In this document: positions 37,601 to 48,748 of the stretch, piece after piece | How positions within the stretch are numbered: the stretch's first letter is position 1 | How the letters are laid out: each line of letters begins with the position of its first letter | Origin: Tubiluchus corallicola | Lineage: Eukaryota > Priapulida > Priapulimorpha > Priapulimorphida > Tubiluchidae | DNA length: 64,000 nt | Reading direction: 5' to 3' | NCBI GenBank assembly: GCA_030141605.1 | Contig: JAQGDQ010000904.1 | Span: forward strand, 1 to 64,000 | Translations under genes and position numbers: made by a program | The notes under the pieces: generated by a model | Seen by the model: only the letters and a program-made list of their open reading frames with translations | Database searches by the model: none | Told to the model about the DNA's origin: nothing

Positions 37601-39946
37601 AATGAGGTGATCTAAAAATTCCCACAAGTAAATACATTTGTTATCGCACGTACTCCCTAGTACGTTTCGCTAAAAGAAACCTGCCAAGAACTCCAAATAT
37701 ACCGAGTCTTATTTAATTAATTTTATTGCAGTACATGTAGTACTATAAGATTCAAAACAAATAATTTACAGATTACAACGTTATCAACTAAATTACATAA
37801 AAAACGAAAATTATAAGAGGAGATTATTAAAATTAAAATACTGCTATATACAAAGAATAATATAAACTAACTAAATCGAAAAGTCCGCAGTTAATGCACT
37901 AGTCTAATATGCAAAGAAAGAAGTTAATACAAGGCCGAAAATTGAAAAACCTCATCTAAAATACAAATTCACTTTGCCGAAGTAGATTAAAAATATAGTA
38001 ACAAATCTGAATCCAGCGCGGATCCGTCTCAGGATGCATAGAGTCTAGGTCAGGTCTAGCTTGAAACGAAAAAGTTGCCCATGAGTTACTTCCGAAACAC
38101 TGAGGCAACCTCTGTGAAGTTCTCCTGGGGCGTCGGTAGAGATTCCAACCATCTGTTTGGCAAGTGAAATATTATTATAATGTTATTGTTATATTATATT
38201 ATATTACACTTTTATTTTAAAAATGCCCATATATAAATATTTACACAATTACAGATAAAACTAAGGTAAAACTGATAAATACTAATAAAAACGTAATAAA
38301 AATAATTACATTCACTAAAATGGCCCTAAAAACTTACATAAATTGAAGATTTACATGACAAAAACATTTCTTCATCGTGAAACTGTAGGTACTCTGTTAC
38401 AATAACTGTTGTGTATTTCAGGCTTCAAACACTTCGTCTGACGGTACTGCAGTCAACTCCTGTGAAGTTCGAACTTGGCTTCCTTGAGCGGGCGACAAGC
38501 TTACTGCAACAGATTCGCCACACAAAGACGAAAGGTATATTTACTAAAGAAGGTACTGCTGTACCTACGTACAGAAAAACTTGATTAAACACTTACTTTT
38601 AGCCTGCTTCTATATACTGACTTAACTAAACCAGACGACAACTCTGGCTGGTGAAGTGCAATTAAAAGTAGTCTTTTTTGCCAGAAAGAGAGGCACCTAG
38701 GGACTAGGATTCGTAGTTAAGAGACCGTGACTCTACAACTATACAGGCCTTTATTACATGAGATTTGTCATGCAAAGTCTTCATAAATACGGGCTAATAA
38801 GCAACTCAGTAAAAACTTAGAACTGTCGAAGCTAAGCTGGCATCTGGGCCGACCCTGCCACTAGGCAAACTAGGCAATTAGCTATGGTGCCAAATTGTGG
38901 GTGGCGCAATTTTGGAAGTAATTTTTTAATTTTTAAGTTTAGCGTGTAATTGCTTATCATATATAATAAATACAGAACACTTAAATGAAACGGACTAATT
39001 GCGTTATTTTCCTGTCAAAATGTATGATTTACCGATGCTGACAGGGAGCACTTTTCTCTAGTATTTGTAAGTATACTTACAAGCAATTTTGTAAGTATTT
39101 TGCAATAGCGTTTATCTAATTTTAACAGATAAACATATAAAAATTGAAGCCTTCGAGAGCGTAATACAGGAAGAAAAAGACAAAAAAACTGGGGAGTGGC
39201 GACATTGAATAGGAAAAAGATTTGGTAATAAGGTGTTTGTAACGAGACCAGAGATATGGTTGTGAAGATCATGAAACTAGCGAAATGGATGTAATTGAGG
39301 AGTTCGTGTTTCAAAAATTTGCAGATGAGAGGATTGAGTGAAAACTAGCCAAAAGTATCTACGTGAAGAGTGTGCAGTAGAAATTGCAGAATTTTGGTTG
39401 CTCCTGAAGACCCAGGACGTATAATGGGGTCATAAGTTCAATTTCAAATTCAATCAACACAAGCTGTAGATAGGTAATACAGTTAATTAGTGCACAATAA
39501 TGCGTGTGTGCACGCTTAACAAACAGGTTTCATTATACTTTATTATGTACAACAAAAGTTCAATTTTGTCGTGTTGTGCACCGGGAATCGTGGGAGAAGG
39601 GGTTGACCGTTGAGAAGGGGACGCCAAAAATACTTTTACCTAGGTCGTCGAACTACCTTAAACATGCCCTGGCTGGTATTGCCTGTAGACCTCATAAAGA
39701 TACAATTTCACAGCAGACTAGGTACGTTAAAAAGTCCAAAATACGAATGTAAAATAAGCTTTATTGAATAACTAACATTTTTAAAAAAAAGAAGATATAT
39801 GAACAGATTATCAGAGTGTCTACAACATTTAACTACGACAGAAAGGCCAAGCAGGAATCGTCAAATTAGCACATGCATTCTGTTCAGTTATATTTGCATT
39901 ACTGAGCTTCTTATCGATGCCCATTATTAACATTAGGAGATTAATC

Positions 39947-40169
39947 GGGTGGCGCAGCTCAATGGTAACGCAATCGCTTCCCACCCGGAAGGTCGTGCGT
40001 TCAACTCCCGGCCGAGTCATAACAAAGAGATAAAAACGGTACTGCTAGTTCTTCGACAAAGCACGTGTGTTTGTCGAAGTAGCATGCGGGTAACAATAAT
40101 CGGGACAACCTTGGAAATAAGTGTCGAGTTACTTGAGGTGTTACCTCTGGAGTATGTCTAAACGAAGTA

Positions 40170-40222
<53 letters not shown>
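39947..40222 (+). mobile_element. tRNA-derived SINE with ATT tail
   Basis: The head begins GGGTGGCGCAGCTCAATGGT (A-box region) and has a B box in GCGTTCAACTCC (about 39997-40008), a tRNA-like arrangement. A body of roughly 150 bases follows, containing a small inverted repeat (CTTCGACAAA / TTTGTCGAAG near 40050-40079). A pure ATT array ends the element at 40222. Head, body and simple-repeat tail are the classic SINE layout; about 276 bases long. No target-site duplication was confirmed. Confidence 0.8.
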
Positions 40223-41865
40223 CAAGATCAGCCGTCATAACAACAAATTTACGTAAAATGACTTCTGTACGTGAACAAAAGTTCCTGATGCACATTGCAG
40301 GTGCCGTAGTACTATGAGGATTCTTTTAAAAAACCGTTTAAGGCAAAATGATATGCAACTTTTCATATACTCAGTGTTTGAAGCCTAAAGTTAATCCATA
40401 AATTATGTCCATAAAAAATAATGCAGTATGATCAGACAAATAAATGTTGTCTGATAGAAATGATAGAAAAAGTCGGCATTTAGAATCAATTGTACAAAAA
40501 CTAAAATGACGATTTAAAATGATAGAGCGAATATAGAACAAACGGGTTTGGTTTAATATATCAGTTCGTCAGACATCAGAACAATCATGTTTCATGTAAA
40601 ATCACATGACCTAGATATTTACATTGACCACTTATCTAGCAAATTTTCGACACAATGTGACATCGTGACAACAAAATTTAAATTGCGATAGGTAGACATG
40701 TAAATAGTTCGCCTTAGCTACGTAAAGATCATATTGTGAACGACTGCATGGGTTTCACAACTGTTTATAATAATTTTTGCATGGCCGGTATTGAAGAAGC
40801 TATTAAGCACAAATCATCTGCGTACTGTAAATGATTAATATGCGCGTCGTCCGGACGACAGGTGGCATTGGTTATTTTAAACAGCTCAGTTGATAAATCA
40901 TCAACATAGAAAACAGAACAGACGAGAAAATACCCACATGTCATGCCCTATTGGAACGTGCAAAGGATTCACAGGCGATTCACACAAATTCGTTGCAAGG
41001 CGTACCAAAACTTTGTAGTTTTAACAATGAGTTTGGCAAGACACCTGGTATAATGTATTTCGTTAGTACTAAAAATCTTTTGAACCTGTAACAGTGCAAA
41101 AGCCACTTTTAGCTCTGATCTGAGTGAAACACTGAAGCTGCTGGAATCAAAGCTACGCATTTCTGTTCAACCATTTATAATATATGGAGCCACGTGTTAG
41201 CAAAATTAATATGATAATCAAAAAATTTTTATTTTATTACCAAATCAATAGTAAAAAATCATTCGCAAACATTTGATGTCGAATGTAGACTGAATTACTG
41301 CTAGTTCTTATTAAATTCTTTAGTAGGCCTATTTGTTACAGAATGGCGCAAACAGGTACAAAGCCTTATTACCTTAATTGCGTTTGACCTGCAGCACCAC
41401 GCGTTGAATCTAACAGCTTTGCTTTTGTAATAAGAACCAAAGAATGCGTAGGTGCAATTACGAAACATCAAGTTACAAAGGAGACCATAATAGCCTTAAT
41501 TACGAGCAGTTAGTAAAGCAATAACAACTATTATATTCACCTAGAATTTGCTCGTGATCTCAATCTAATGGCGTAACGTGAACTAACGTAAGTGTTAAAT
41601 CATTACACCTTCAGAAGAAAAAGTAAAAATGCTCGTCTTTTACAGCAGTAATGTTACTGAAACTGATCTGCAAGTAACCAACGTAACACGAATCTCACAT
41701 CTGGATTACCTGTAAGCTCAGGTGACAGGTGATTACAGAGAGCACCTTTCAAAGTTGATAATTTGGAAACACGAATCCCTGTGAGAAAACAAAGCAGCTT
41801 ACAGTACCGTCTAGTAACAATGGACGAGCTAAACATCGAACTAGCTAATGAAAGACGTCATAATT

Positions 41866-42118
41866 AATTAGAATATGACTGTGATTGCCAGAGTTTATAA
41901 ACCACTGCGGTTTATTTTTAACAATTAATTCCAATTGCGAGTAATGAGTTGAAGAAACAAAGGAGACGCTGAAAAATTCTTGACTAATCGGGACTTGAAC
42001 CTTAGACCTAGGATTTGTACCCCCGTGTTCAGCCAGCTGTTTCCCGCAATGGGTAATAACTGTTAAAAATAAACCGCAGTGCTTTGCAAACTCTGGCAAT
42101 CACAGTCTCAATCTAATT
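41866..42118. mobile_element. MITE with ~65-bp inverted repeats and tRNA-like core
   Basis: About 41866-41932 and 42052-42118 are near-perfect reverse complements, including TGACTGTGATTGCCAGAGTT and ACTGCGGTTTATTTTTAACA. The roughly 120-base centre, read on the minus strand, contains CAGCTGGCTGAACACGG and, downstream, GGTTCAAGTCCCG. These resemble Pol III A and B boxes. So either a SINE inserted into a MITE or the element carries its own internal promoter. A related half-element is at 44436-44500. Confidence 0.75.
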
Positions 42119-42821
42119 AAATAATGAAAAAGGTATTTTGCTATATCTTCATTACACTCCAGCCGAAACGTTACACTCAAACACAAACACAGAGTTTACT
42201 CAGCGAGATGTTTGCATATTTGTGGTGAGAACGGTGTCTGGGTGCTATCGTTTAGAAGTTGTTTGTACTTGCATACACAGGACGGAGTTTTGCAGAAATT
42301 TTTGTTCGTACGTTTATAATGAATAGCCAGACATTACACAATAATCAAACGCTTACATAAATGCTTATAGATTTAGACCATAGACCCAGTCCTTCAATTT
42401 TCTGCATTGCCATCATTTTATTGCAATCATGGCAATCAAATATGACAGAATGATTATTTTGTCAAAGGCAGATGTCACATGCGCATTCCTGAAGTTTGAA
42501 GGTTAAAATATGGTCAAGTGGACAGCACGGATTTGCCAAATTTTTGATCTAAAATTACTAGGGCATGGCTATATTAGATTTTGTTGCAACTTCCATGTCT
42601 CAGATGTCGAGAGGTTCAAGGTCACGGACATTGACATGGGAATCCTTATGAAAGTATCTCTAATACAGTCTGTTTACCAGGTCCAGACTGTGCTATTGTG
42701 CAGTACAAAAAAATGTTAGTCCTACAGTTTCTTCATATCATAAGCCCCAAAACATTTTGTAACCTCTTCGTTAATAAATAATCATACGTTTGTTTTTTTA
42801 GCTATTTCTAATTTATTTGCA

Positions 42822-42822
42822 G
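42822..42822 (+). promoter_or_regulatory. candidate splice acceptor before the GPCR
   Basis: A T-rich tract ending TTATTTGCAG at 42822 is a good 3' splice site about 150 bases upstream of the receptor start codon. The open reading frame itself is uninterrupted, so this would join a 5' untranslated exon. Confidence 0.4.
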
Positions 42823-42969
42823 GTAGGTGATGCTTTCTATTGGAAAAAATTTCATGGAGTTGATAATCGATTTGACATTTACGCTTCTCTAAAAAGACCT
42901 AACGTTTAAACGAAGGACGATTTAGTTATTAAAAGATCCCTTAATTCTTGATCTTGAGAAGGTTTCAAC

Positions 42970-44085
42970 ATGCAAAACATGACGAACCTGACAATTTCGA
43001 CAGAAGCTGTGATCACGCCCTGCGTGACATTTTCAAGGCCTGGCGGTATAACAACTGTAAACTTCATTCTTTACAAGATCTGCCTACCAGTAATTATTGC
43101 TGTAGGAATGCCGGGAAATGTACTCAATCTGATTGTTCTTATTGTAAGACGAAACGAGCTCAGTTCGATATCTTACATTTATCTAAGGGGTCTGGCTGTC
43201 GCTGACTTCCTCTTCGTTGCAATGTGGTCTGTGTGGCTGATAGTTATCCAAGGCATAACACCAAATATCGACCTTTCCCTGTATAGGGCCACGTTCAACG
43301 CCCACTTCTGTTTAACGATGATGAATACATTCAACAATGCCAGCAACTTGTGCATATTATTCGTTACTCTGGATAGATACTTGTCCATTTGTCATCCGCT
43401 GAGAGCCTTGTACCTGCGAAGCAAAAAGGCGGCTAGACTTGTAATTGTGTTTATTTTTCTGCTTTCCATTCTCCTCCACATTCCTGAAGCCCTGCAGTAC
43501 AACGTCAAGCAATACAGAGATTGCGATACCAACAAGCTATTTTACAAGATGAGTTGGAATACAGATATACGTGAATATATCGTGTATAAGTACGTTTGGC
43601 CATGGAGCGAGGTTCTGTTTGGTACAATCATTCCTGTCGTTGGTGTATGCGTCCTGAACCCCATGATTCTCCGTTCTTATCGTCAGAGTTGCTGCCAGAG
43701 ATCAAAACTTTGTGTCGTGGGTAGCAACGGCAAAAGTTTCAGCAACAACGAAAGAGGAGTTACAGTTCTTCTGCTTATCTTGTCCTTGATTTTCGTCTTG
43801 ACAACTTTTCCGTCTCTAGTAGCGAAAATAATCGTTCGCACCGGCCCAGAAAGGTTGCTCTCATCTAGAACGTTTCAGACGTACCAACATTTCACAAACG
43901 TTTTTGAAATCATCAATTATTCAATCAACTTTTACTTGTACAATTTAGCTAACGTTGTTTTTCGCAAAAACGTCCGCTATACGTTTGTTTGTGGGATTAA
44001 ACAGGTAGAAGAGAAAACGGCAATGTTTGGAAGCAGGGCTTCATCAAAGCTAGCCAGCTGTAAAACAACACACACCAATCTGTAA
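42970..44085 (+). CDS. class A (rhodopsin-family) peptide-type G protein-coupled receptor, single exon
   Basis: A 371-residue intronless frame; an in-frame TGA at 42955 supports the start. The extracellular N-terminus has two N-glycosylation sequons (NMT, NLT). Seven membrane segments fall at about 35-59, 68-92, 112-134, 155-173, 212-236, 263-289 and 306-330. Diagnostic residues: GN at 49-50 in TM1, LAVAD at 75-79 in TM2, Cys114 and Cys185 for the extracellular disulphide, and DRY at 135-137 followed by LSICHPL. TM7 ends NFYLY (320-324) instead of NPxxY, and TM6 has TTFPS where CWxP is usual. Overall pattern resembles the FMRFamide-receptor / GPR139-142 type peptide receptors common in invertebrates; ligand unknown. 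The tail (about 332-371) is short with several Ser/Thr. Expected at the plasma membrane. Confidence 0.93.
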   Translation: MQNMTNLTISTEAVITPCVTFSRPGGITTVNFILYKICLPVIIAVGMPGNVLNLIVLIVRRNELSSISYIYLRGLAVADFLFVAMWSVWLIVIQGITPNIDLSLYRATFNAHFCLTMMNTFNNASNLCILFVTLDRYLSICHPLRALYLRSKKAARLVIVFIFLLSILLHIPEALQYNVKQYRDCDTNKLFYKMSWNTDIREYIVYKYVWPWSEVLFGTIIPVVGVCVLNPMILRSYRQSCCQRSKLCVVGSNGKSFSNNERGVTVLLLILSLIFVLTTFPSLVAKIIVRTGPERLLSSRTFQTYQHFTNVFEIINYSINFYLYNLANVVFRKNVRYTFVCGIKQVEEKTAMFGSRASSKLASCKTTHTNL

Positions 44086-44232
44086 TTTGTAATTTATAAT
44101 TTATAGGCTTATTTTAAATACCATTTACGTGCATGTATTATCATCATGTACTTTGACTTACCGAAGAACATTTTAAAAAGCTCTGCAAACTGATTTGGAA
44201 GGTCTAACTGTGTCCAATTTAACTGTATTTTC

Positions 44233-44238
44233 AATAAA
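44233..44238 (+). terminator. polyadenylation signal of the GPCR gene
   Basis: AATAAA about 150 bases after the stop codon, in the context TCAATAAAGATTATTATATT. The same extended string ends two LINE trailers in this window. Confidence 0.65.
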
Positions 44239-44435
44239 GATTATTATATTTGCTAACAGTGAAAATCGAGCTTTAGTTGTTTTGTTCATTGTTGTTTCCA
44301 TCTGTCAATTGGATTGTTGCTCCTTGTTGAACCAGTTGCTTTAAGCTAGTAACAGTCTGGCAAAGGATGGGAATTCTAATCTCCACTGGTTCATAATTTT
44401 TCAGCGTATCCTTCTTTAACTCATTAGCCGCAAGG

Positions 44436-44500
44436 TTGATAATTGTGAAATAAACCGCAATGATTTATTAGGTTGTGGCATTCACAGTCATAATTTTATT
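44436..44500. repeat. solo arm related to the 41866-42118 element
   Basis: AATAAACCGCAATG and CATTCACAGTCATAA occur in the same order and spacing as in the right arm of the MITE at 42052-42118, with substitutions. No opposite arm was found, so it is a half-element or heavily eroded copy. Confidence 0.45.
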
Positions 44501-44757
44501 AAGGATATTGTTAATCGCCAGCTAATTTGAAGAGCTGATATAATCTGATATAATTATGAAAATCTGCGTTAAAATAATTATGACAGTAGATAGGAATATT
44601 ATGGCGATGCGACTATGAATATTTTGGCGATGTATGTGCTTGAAATTACACCCAAAATAAAGAAATAAAATCAAAAAGTGTTTAGTTTTATACCTCAATT
44701 TCAAACAGTTTTATATACATTTAGTATAGAAGTATTAAGTTTAATTTTCACGGCCTC

Positions 44758-45038
44758 TATTCCAGGACGAGCACCAGAAGCAATATTTTTCAATTTGACA
44801 TTTTTTCAAAAAAGTATGGTTGAGCATATGTCTAAAATAAGATTATATTGTATTCCAAGAGGAGCACCAGAAGCAGTATTTTTAAATTAGTCAATTTTTC
44901 AAAAAAATGTGGCTGATTCATGTGTCTAAAATAAGATTATATGGTATTCCAGGAGGAGCATCAGAAGCAGTATTTTTCAACTAGTCAATTTTTCAAAAAA
45001 ATGTGGCTGAGTAATATATCTAAAATAAGATTATATTG
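44758..45038. repeat. three tandem copies of a 93-94-bp unit
   Basis: Units start at 44758, 44851 and 44945, each beginning TATTCCA followed by GAGCACCAGAAGCA-like sequence and ending CTAAAATAAGATTATATTG. Copies two and three are closest to each other. Short frames through it are not conserved between units, arguing against coding. Confidence 0.9.
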
Positions 45039-45845
45039 ACTGTGGATTTTACTGTTTTATTTTATCTTCCTTGATCCACGTTTAACTGTCCACGAGAGCA
45101 ATGCAGTTTTTTACAAGTATGAAAAACAATATTACCTCAAAACACCAAATTTTTGTGATTTTGTCACTGAGATTCATGCACACAAAAATAATCTTTGACA
45201 ATAACCCCAAAACAAAAAATTTATAAAACCGTCTCACATACCGTTGAACTAGATAACAGCGGTTAGTTAAACCGGGTCACTGCACGATCTAACTGTCAGA
45301 CCACCCCTCCCTCTCCCACCCTGCTTTCCTTTAAGAACAACGCATCGAAAATACTTCAGTCATGTGAGTATCGTATAGCTAACAATGTCAACGCAGTATG
45401 ATACGATTTTAATCGTTTAACTAAGCAAGTAATTATTAATATCAAACGTGTGATCGATTACTGAAATAAAAAGTAATTACACGCGAATATTTCGAATGGC
45501 CCGTTTCGCCCATGCAGGCAACATCGTAAAAAATAATTGCTAGTATTAATGCGTAATCGTAGTTCGACATAAACTGATGGCGCCATCTGTAGGAGGCATC
45601 CGATAGAAAAGGACAATAGACTGTGACTGTGGTGGGACTGAAATTGTAGACTGGTTATTTTAAAGTAGGTGCTTCCAAAAAAATAAAATTAAAAAACAAT
45701 GGTGTTAACTTGAAGAGACGTGCAGACGCGAAACGGATATAAAAATCCAATGAGCTGTAATTAGATTAATAATAATTAACCAGGCAATGTTTATGGGTAA
45801 TTATAATGCGATCATGCTTCAAAATATTCGTCTGACTCTAGTAAC

Positions 45846-46333
45846 TTCATGTGTCTAAAGATAAGCCAGAACGTCTAAAAAGTCTATTAAGTCACTCTTG
45901 ACATTAACAAATAGTTAGAAAATATGAAATCTTAATTTCACAAAACTCTTATGCGAAGACAATCACTAGAGTGCACCACCTGACTGATCATGAGCAACTG
46001 CAAAATTCCTGCGCAATACAGTTACTGTAAATACGTATCACCAGGGACGTGAAAAATAACACGCCGCATTGGGCGATTATAAAGGGGCAAACACGAACTG
46101 TAGGGGAAGTGTAAACTGCTGAGTAGAATTCACATTATGCCAGAAGTAATTTTGTTTTACAAAGAGCATCGTGTCAACTAAACAGGTTAAATGATTGTTA
46201 ACATAGATCTTGCCCTCTAGCTCTTCGCATTTTCTCCTATTTGTGTTCTTGGTGCACGGACCATGAACTATTTCGTCCGACTAACTGTAATCACCTGTAG
46301 TCCTATACGATAATAGAATGCAGTTTAACATTA
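45846..46333. repeat. segmental duplication block X, copy 1
   Basis: About 488 bases matching 47156-47643 with only a few substitutions (for example CACTCTTGAC versus CACTCGTGAC, and CAAAGAGC versus CAAGGAGC). It is followed directly by block Y copy 1. No gene inside. Confidence 0.95.
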
Positions 46334-46335
46334 GA

Positions 46336-47146
46336 ATGCAAACCTTTACCAGAATTATTGGATAAGCCACGAAAGTTTTTACAATTGTTTTATGAGCTAC
46401 GAGAGTTAGAAAGATATAACCAAAAGTATTACATGCTCATGCACAGTAAACTGCGCTCTTGTGGAATGTTAATAAATGCAGTGATGTCTTCTTACACTTT
46501 GCTTCAGCAATAATTCCTTGTCACAGATATAACTTCTCCTAATTAATATATGGTGCACTATCAACTTTTGGGCTGCACTGTGTAGCTAATTCTTATTAAC
46601 TAATGACAATGTTTATTCCCAATATCAGACAATATTCTGACTCTATTGAACAGACAAACTATAAACATTTTTACTATTACAATAACTCTATAACAGGTTC
46701 AAAAAAGCCAAGAAAGATAATGCACATAAAATTAACAATATTACAGCAGGGTTAAGAGCACAACGAAAACAGATCAGTTATCTATAACAAAATTCCAAAT
46801 TCCAGTTTCCCACTGAAATGAGTGTTGTAATTTAATGTATAGACTCAGATATTACTATGTTATCTGGATCAAGTAACAGGCCTATATAATGTAGCTGTTG
46901 ACATTTTACAATATTGTTGTCAAATTTTTCAACAATCGGGTGCAACAAGCCTTGCTGTGTCACACAGGAGTACTAAAGAAAACAAAAAAACAGTTATTTT
47001 GAGAAACGAATGAAAAGAGAATTGAAACTATTTGCCAGCATATTTTAGTGCAACAACTACTGAATTTTTAAGAAATTTGACCACAATCTGCAATCACGAT
47101 CCTCGCTTTGGTTTTTCCACTCTCTGAGCCATAATCTTCAATGACT
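46336..47146. repeat. segmental duplication block Y, copy 1
   Basis: About 811 bases almost identical to 50743-51553 (I see one clear substitution, TTCCCAA versus TTCCTAA). It includes, on the minus strand, a truncated copy of the cyclophilin terminal exon at its right edge. Confidence 0.95.
47068..47146 (-). pseudogene. truncated copy of cyclophilin gene A terminal exon
   Basis: These 79 bases duplicate 51475-51553: the last 26 codons including the stop of the upstream cyclophilin gene. The duplication breakpoint (47146) cuts the exon in its middle, so there is no splice acceptor or remaining coding sequence. It cannot encode an isomerase. Its near identity with the functional exon shows the duplication is recent. 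Confidence 0.88.
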
Positions 47147-47155
47147 AGGGCCACG

Positions 47156-47643
47156 TTCATGTGTCTAAAGATAAGCCAGAACGTCTAAAAAGTCTATTAA
47201 GTCACTCGTGACATTAACAAATAGTTAGAAAATATGAAATCTTAATTTCACAAAATTCTTATGCGAAGACAATCACTAGAGTGCACCACCTGACTGATCA
47301 TGAGCAACTGCAAAATTCCTGCGCAATACAGTTACTGTAAATACGTATCACCAGGGACGTGAAAAATAACACGCCGCATTGGGCGATTGTAAAGGGGCAA
47401 ACACGAACTGTAGGGGAAGTGTAAACTGCTGAGTAGAATTCACATTATGCCAGAAGTAATTTTGTTTTACAAGGAGCATCGTGTCAACTAAACAGGTTAA
47501 ATGATTGTTAACATAGATCTTGCCCTCTAGCTCTTCGCATTTTCTCCTATTTGTGTTCTTGGTGCACGGACCATGAACTATTTCGTCCGACTAACTGTAA
47601 TCACCTGTAGTCCTATACGATAATAGAATGCAGTTTAACATTA
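47156..47643. repeat. segmental duplication block X, copy 2
   Basis: Second copy of the 488-base block at 45846. Nine bases (AGGGCCACG) separate it from the end of block Y copy 1. To its right lies about 3.1 kb absent from the first copy, then block Y copy 2. Confidence 0.95.
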
Positions 47644-48290
47644 TACGTTATCTTACCATTAATTAATGCTGTGCATTAAGTAGCATTTCTCCTTGGGTCA
47701 CTAGTGAGTTGCAATATAATAAACTTCGATTTGGAGAATCACTCGAAGACTGCGGTGAACTTACGCATGCTACAAACTAACACAACGTCTGGCGGCCGCC
47801 ATTACTATCGAGCTATCCCAGTGTTCTTTGCGGTACGCTATAATTGACGAATACAATATCTAGTGCAAACCAGGGGCGTTATAAATAATATCTACTTGCT
47901 GTAACCAGAGAACCTTATTTTATATTTTCTCTGGTTTGTAATGATGATTTGATCTACATAATTTTGTCTGTCGAACAATCCTGTCTCACCTAGAGGCTTG
48001 CGCAACTACTGCAAAACTTTAGAAAATATGCAACAATGTAATATATAGGGAAAAAACAGATCACGTCTAATGATATGAGGTATTTATTAAATACTAAATT
48101 TATTCCTTGTATATGTATATGTTTTCTTATTTTACAAGAAAAAGATAGTTCTAATTTTAGGCTTAGGCATACATATTTTAAACATTTCTCAATTTATTAA
48201 TACTGCCTTAAAACAGCCCTGCTGTACGTAATTTGCATTGATATAGTTGGTAAATGCAGCTAATTACAACATTTCGTTTTTCCACTTACT

Positions 48291-48748
48291 GTGCACGTAG
48301 ATGGTGTAGCACACTTAGCTACAGTTAGACAAGGACATAGACATGGTGCCCATGTATGGAATGAGTTACCTAACAATGTGAGGAAAGTTGAAAATTTCAA
48401 GGAATTCCGAAGGTTATTATCTGTCTGGAATGGCAGTAAATGTAAATGTGTCATGTGTAAGTCTTTGTGACAATTGCGATAATTACTATAACGTACATGT
48501 ATAGCTAACGCGCTATTTTAATCCTGCTTTTTATATGTATATACATGTAGATGTGTGTGTGTGTGTGTGTGTGTGCGTGTGTGTGTGCCGCGGCATGCGT
48601 ACGTACGTGCACGTTCGTGCGTGCGTATGTATTTTAGTTTCCATCTTTGTTTTATTACACTTTTGTTACTGTCGGTTCAAAAGCTCTTAGGAGCTTGTTT
48701 TTATTTGTACAAGCATATACCAACTTTAAATAAAGATTATCATCATCA
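48291..48748 (+). mobile_element. LINE fragment: ORF2 C-terminus with Cys-rich end and 3' trailer
   Basis: The frame to the TGA at 48468-48470 reads HGAHVWNELPNNVRKVENF then FKEFRRLLSVWNG and ends KCKCVMCKSL. This is the typical C-terminus of CR1/L2-like reverse transcriptase ORFs, with the tryptophan motif and a final cysteine cluster. The trailer contains a GT microsatellite and ends AAATAAAGATTATCATCATC near 48748. 5'-truncated. Confidence 0.75.
48552..48632. repeat. GT/GTGC microsatellite
   Basis: A GT dinucleotide run (about 48552-48587) passes into CGTACGTGCACGTTCGTGCG-type units. It lies within the 3' trailer of the LINE fragment. Confidence 0.85.

Larger units (their letters stand above)
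33170..42950. other. gene-poor interval upstream of renalase and GPCR
   Basis: The renalase promoter should lie near its left edge. No exon with family similarity was found on either strand. It contains a polypyrimidine tract (about 34480-34625, CT-rich with CTCTCTTTCTTCC-type runs), a nine-G run near 35577, a SINE (39947-40222) and a TIR element (41866-42118). Everything else is AT-rich sequence in which I see nothing. Confidence 0.55.

Noticed and set aside
39947-40020. Functional tRNA gene
   Set aside because: Pol III boxes are present but no proper acceptor stem closes, and the unit continues into a SINE body and ATT tail.
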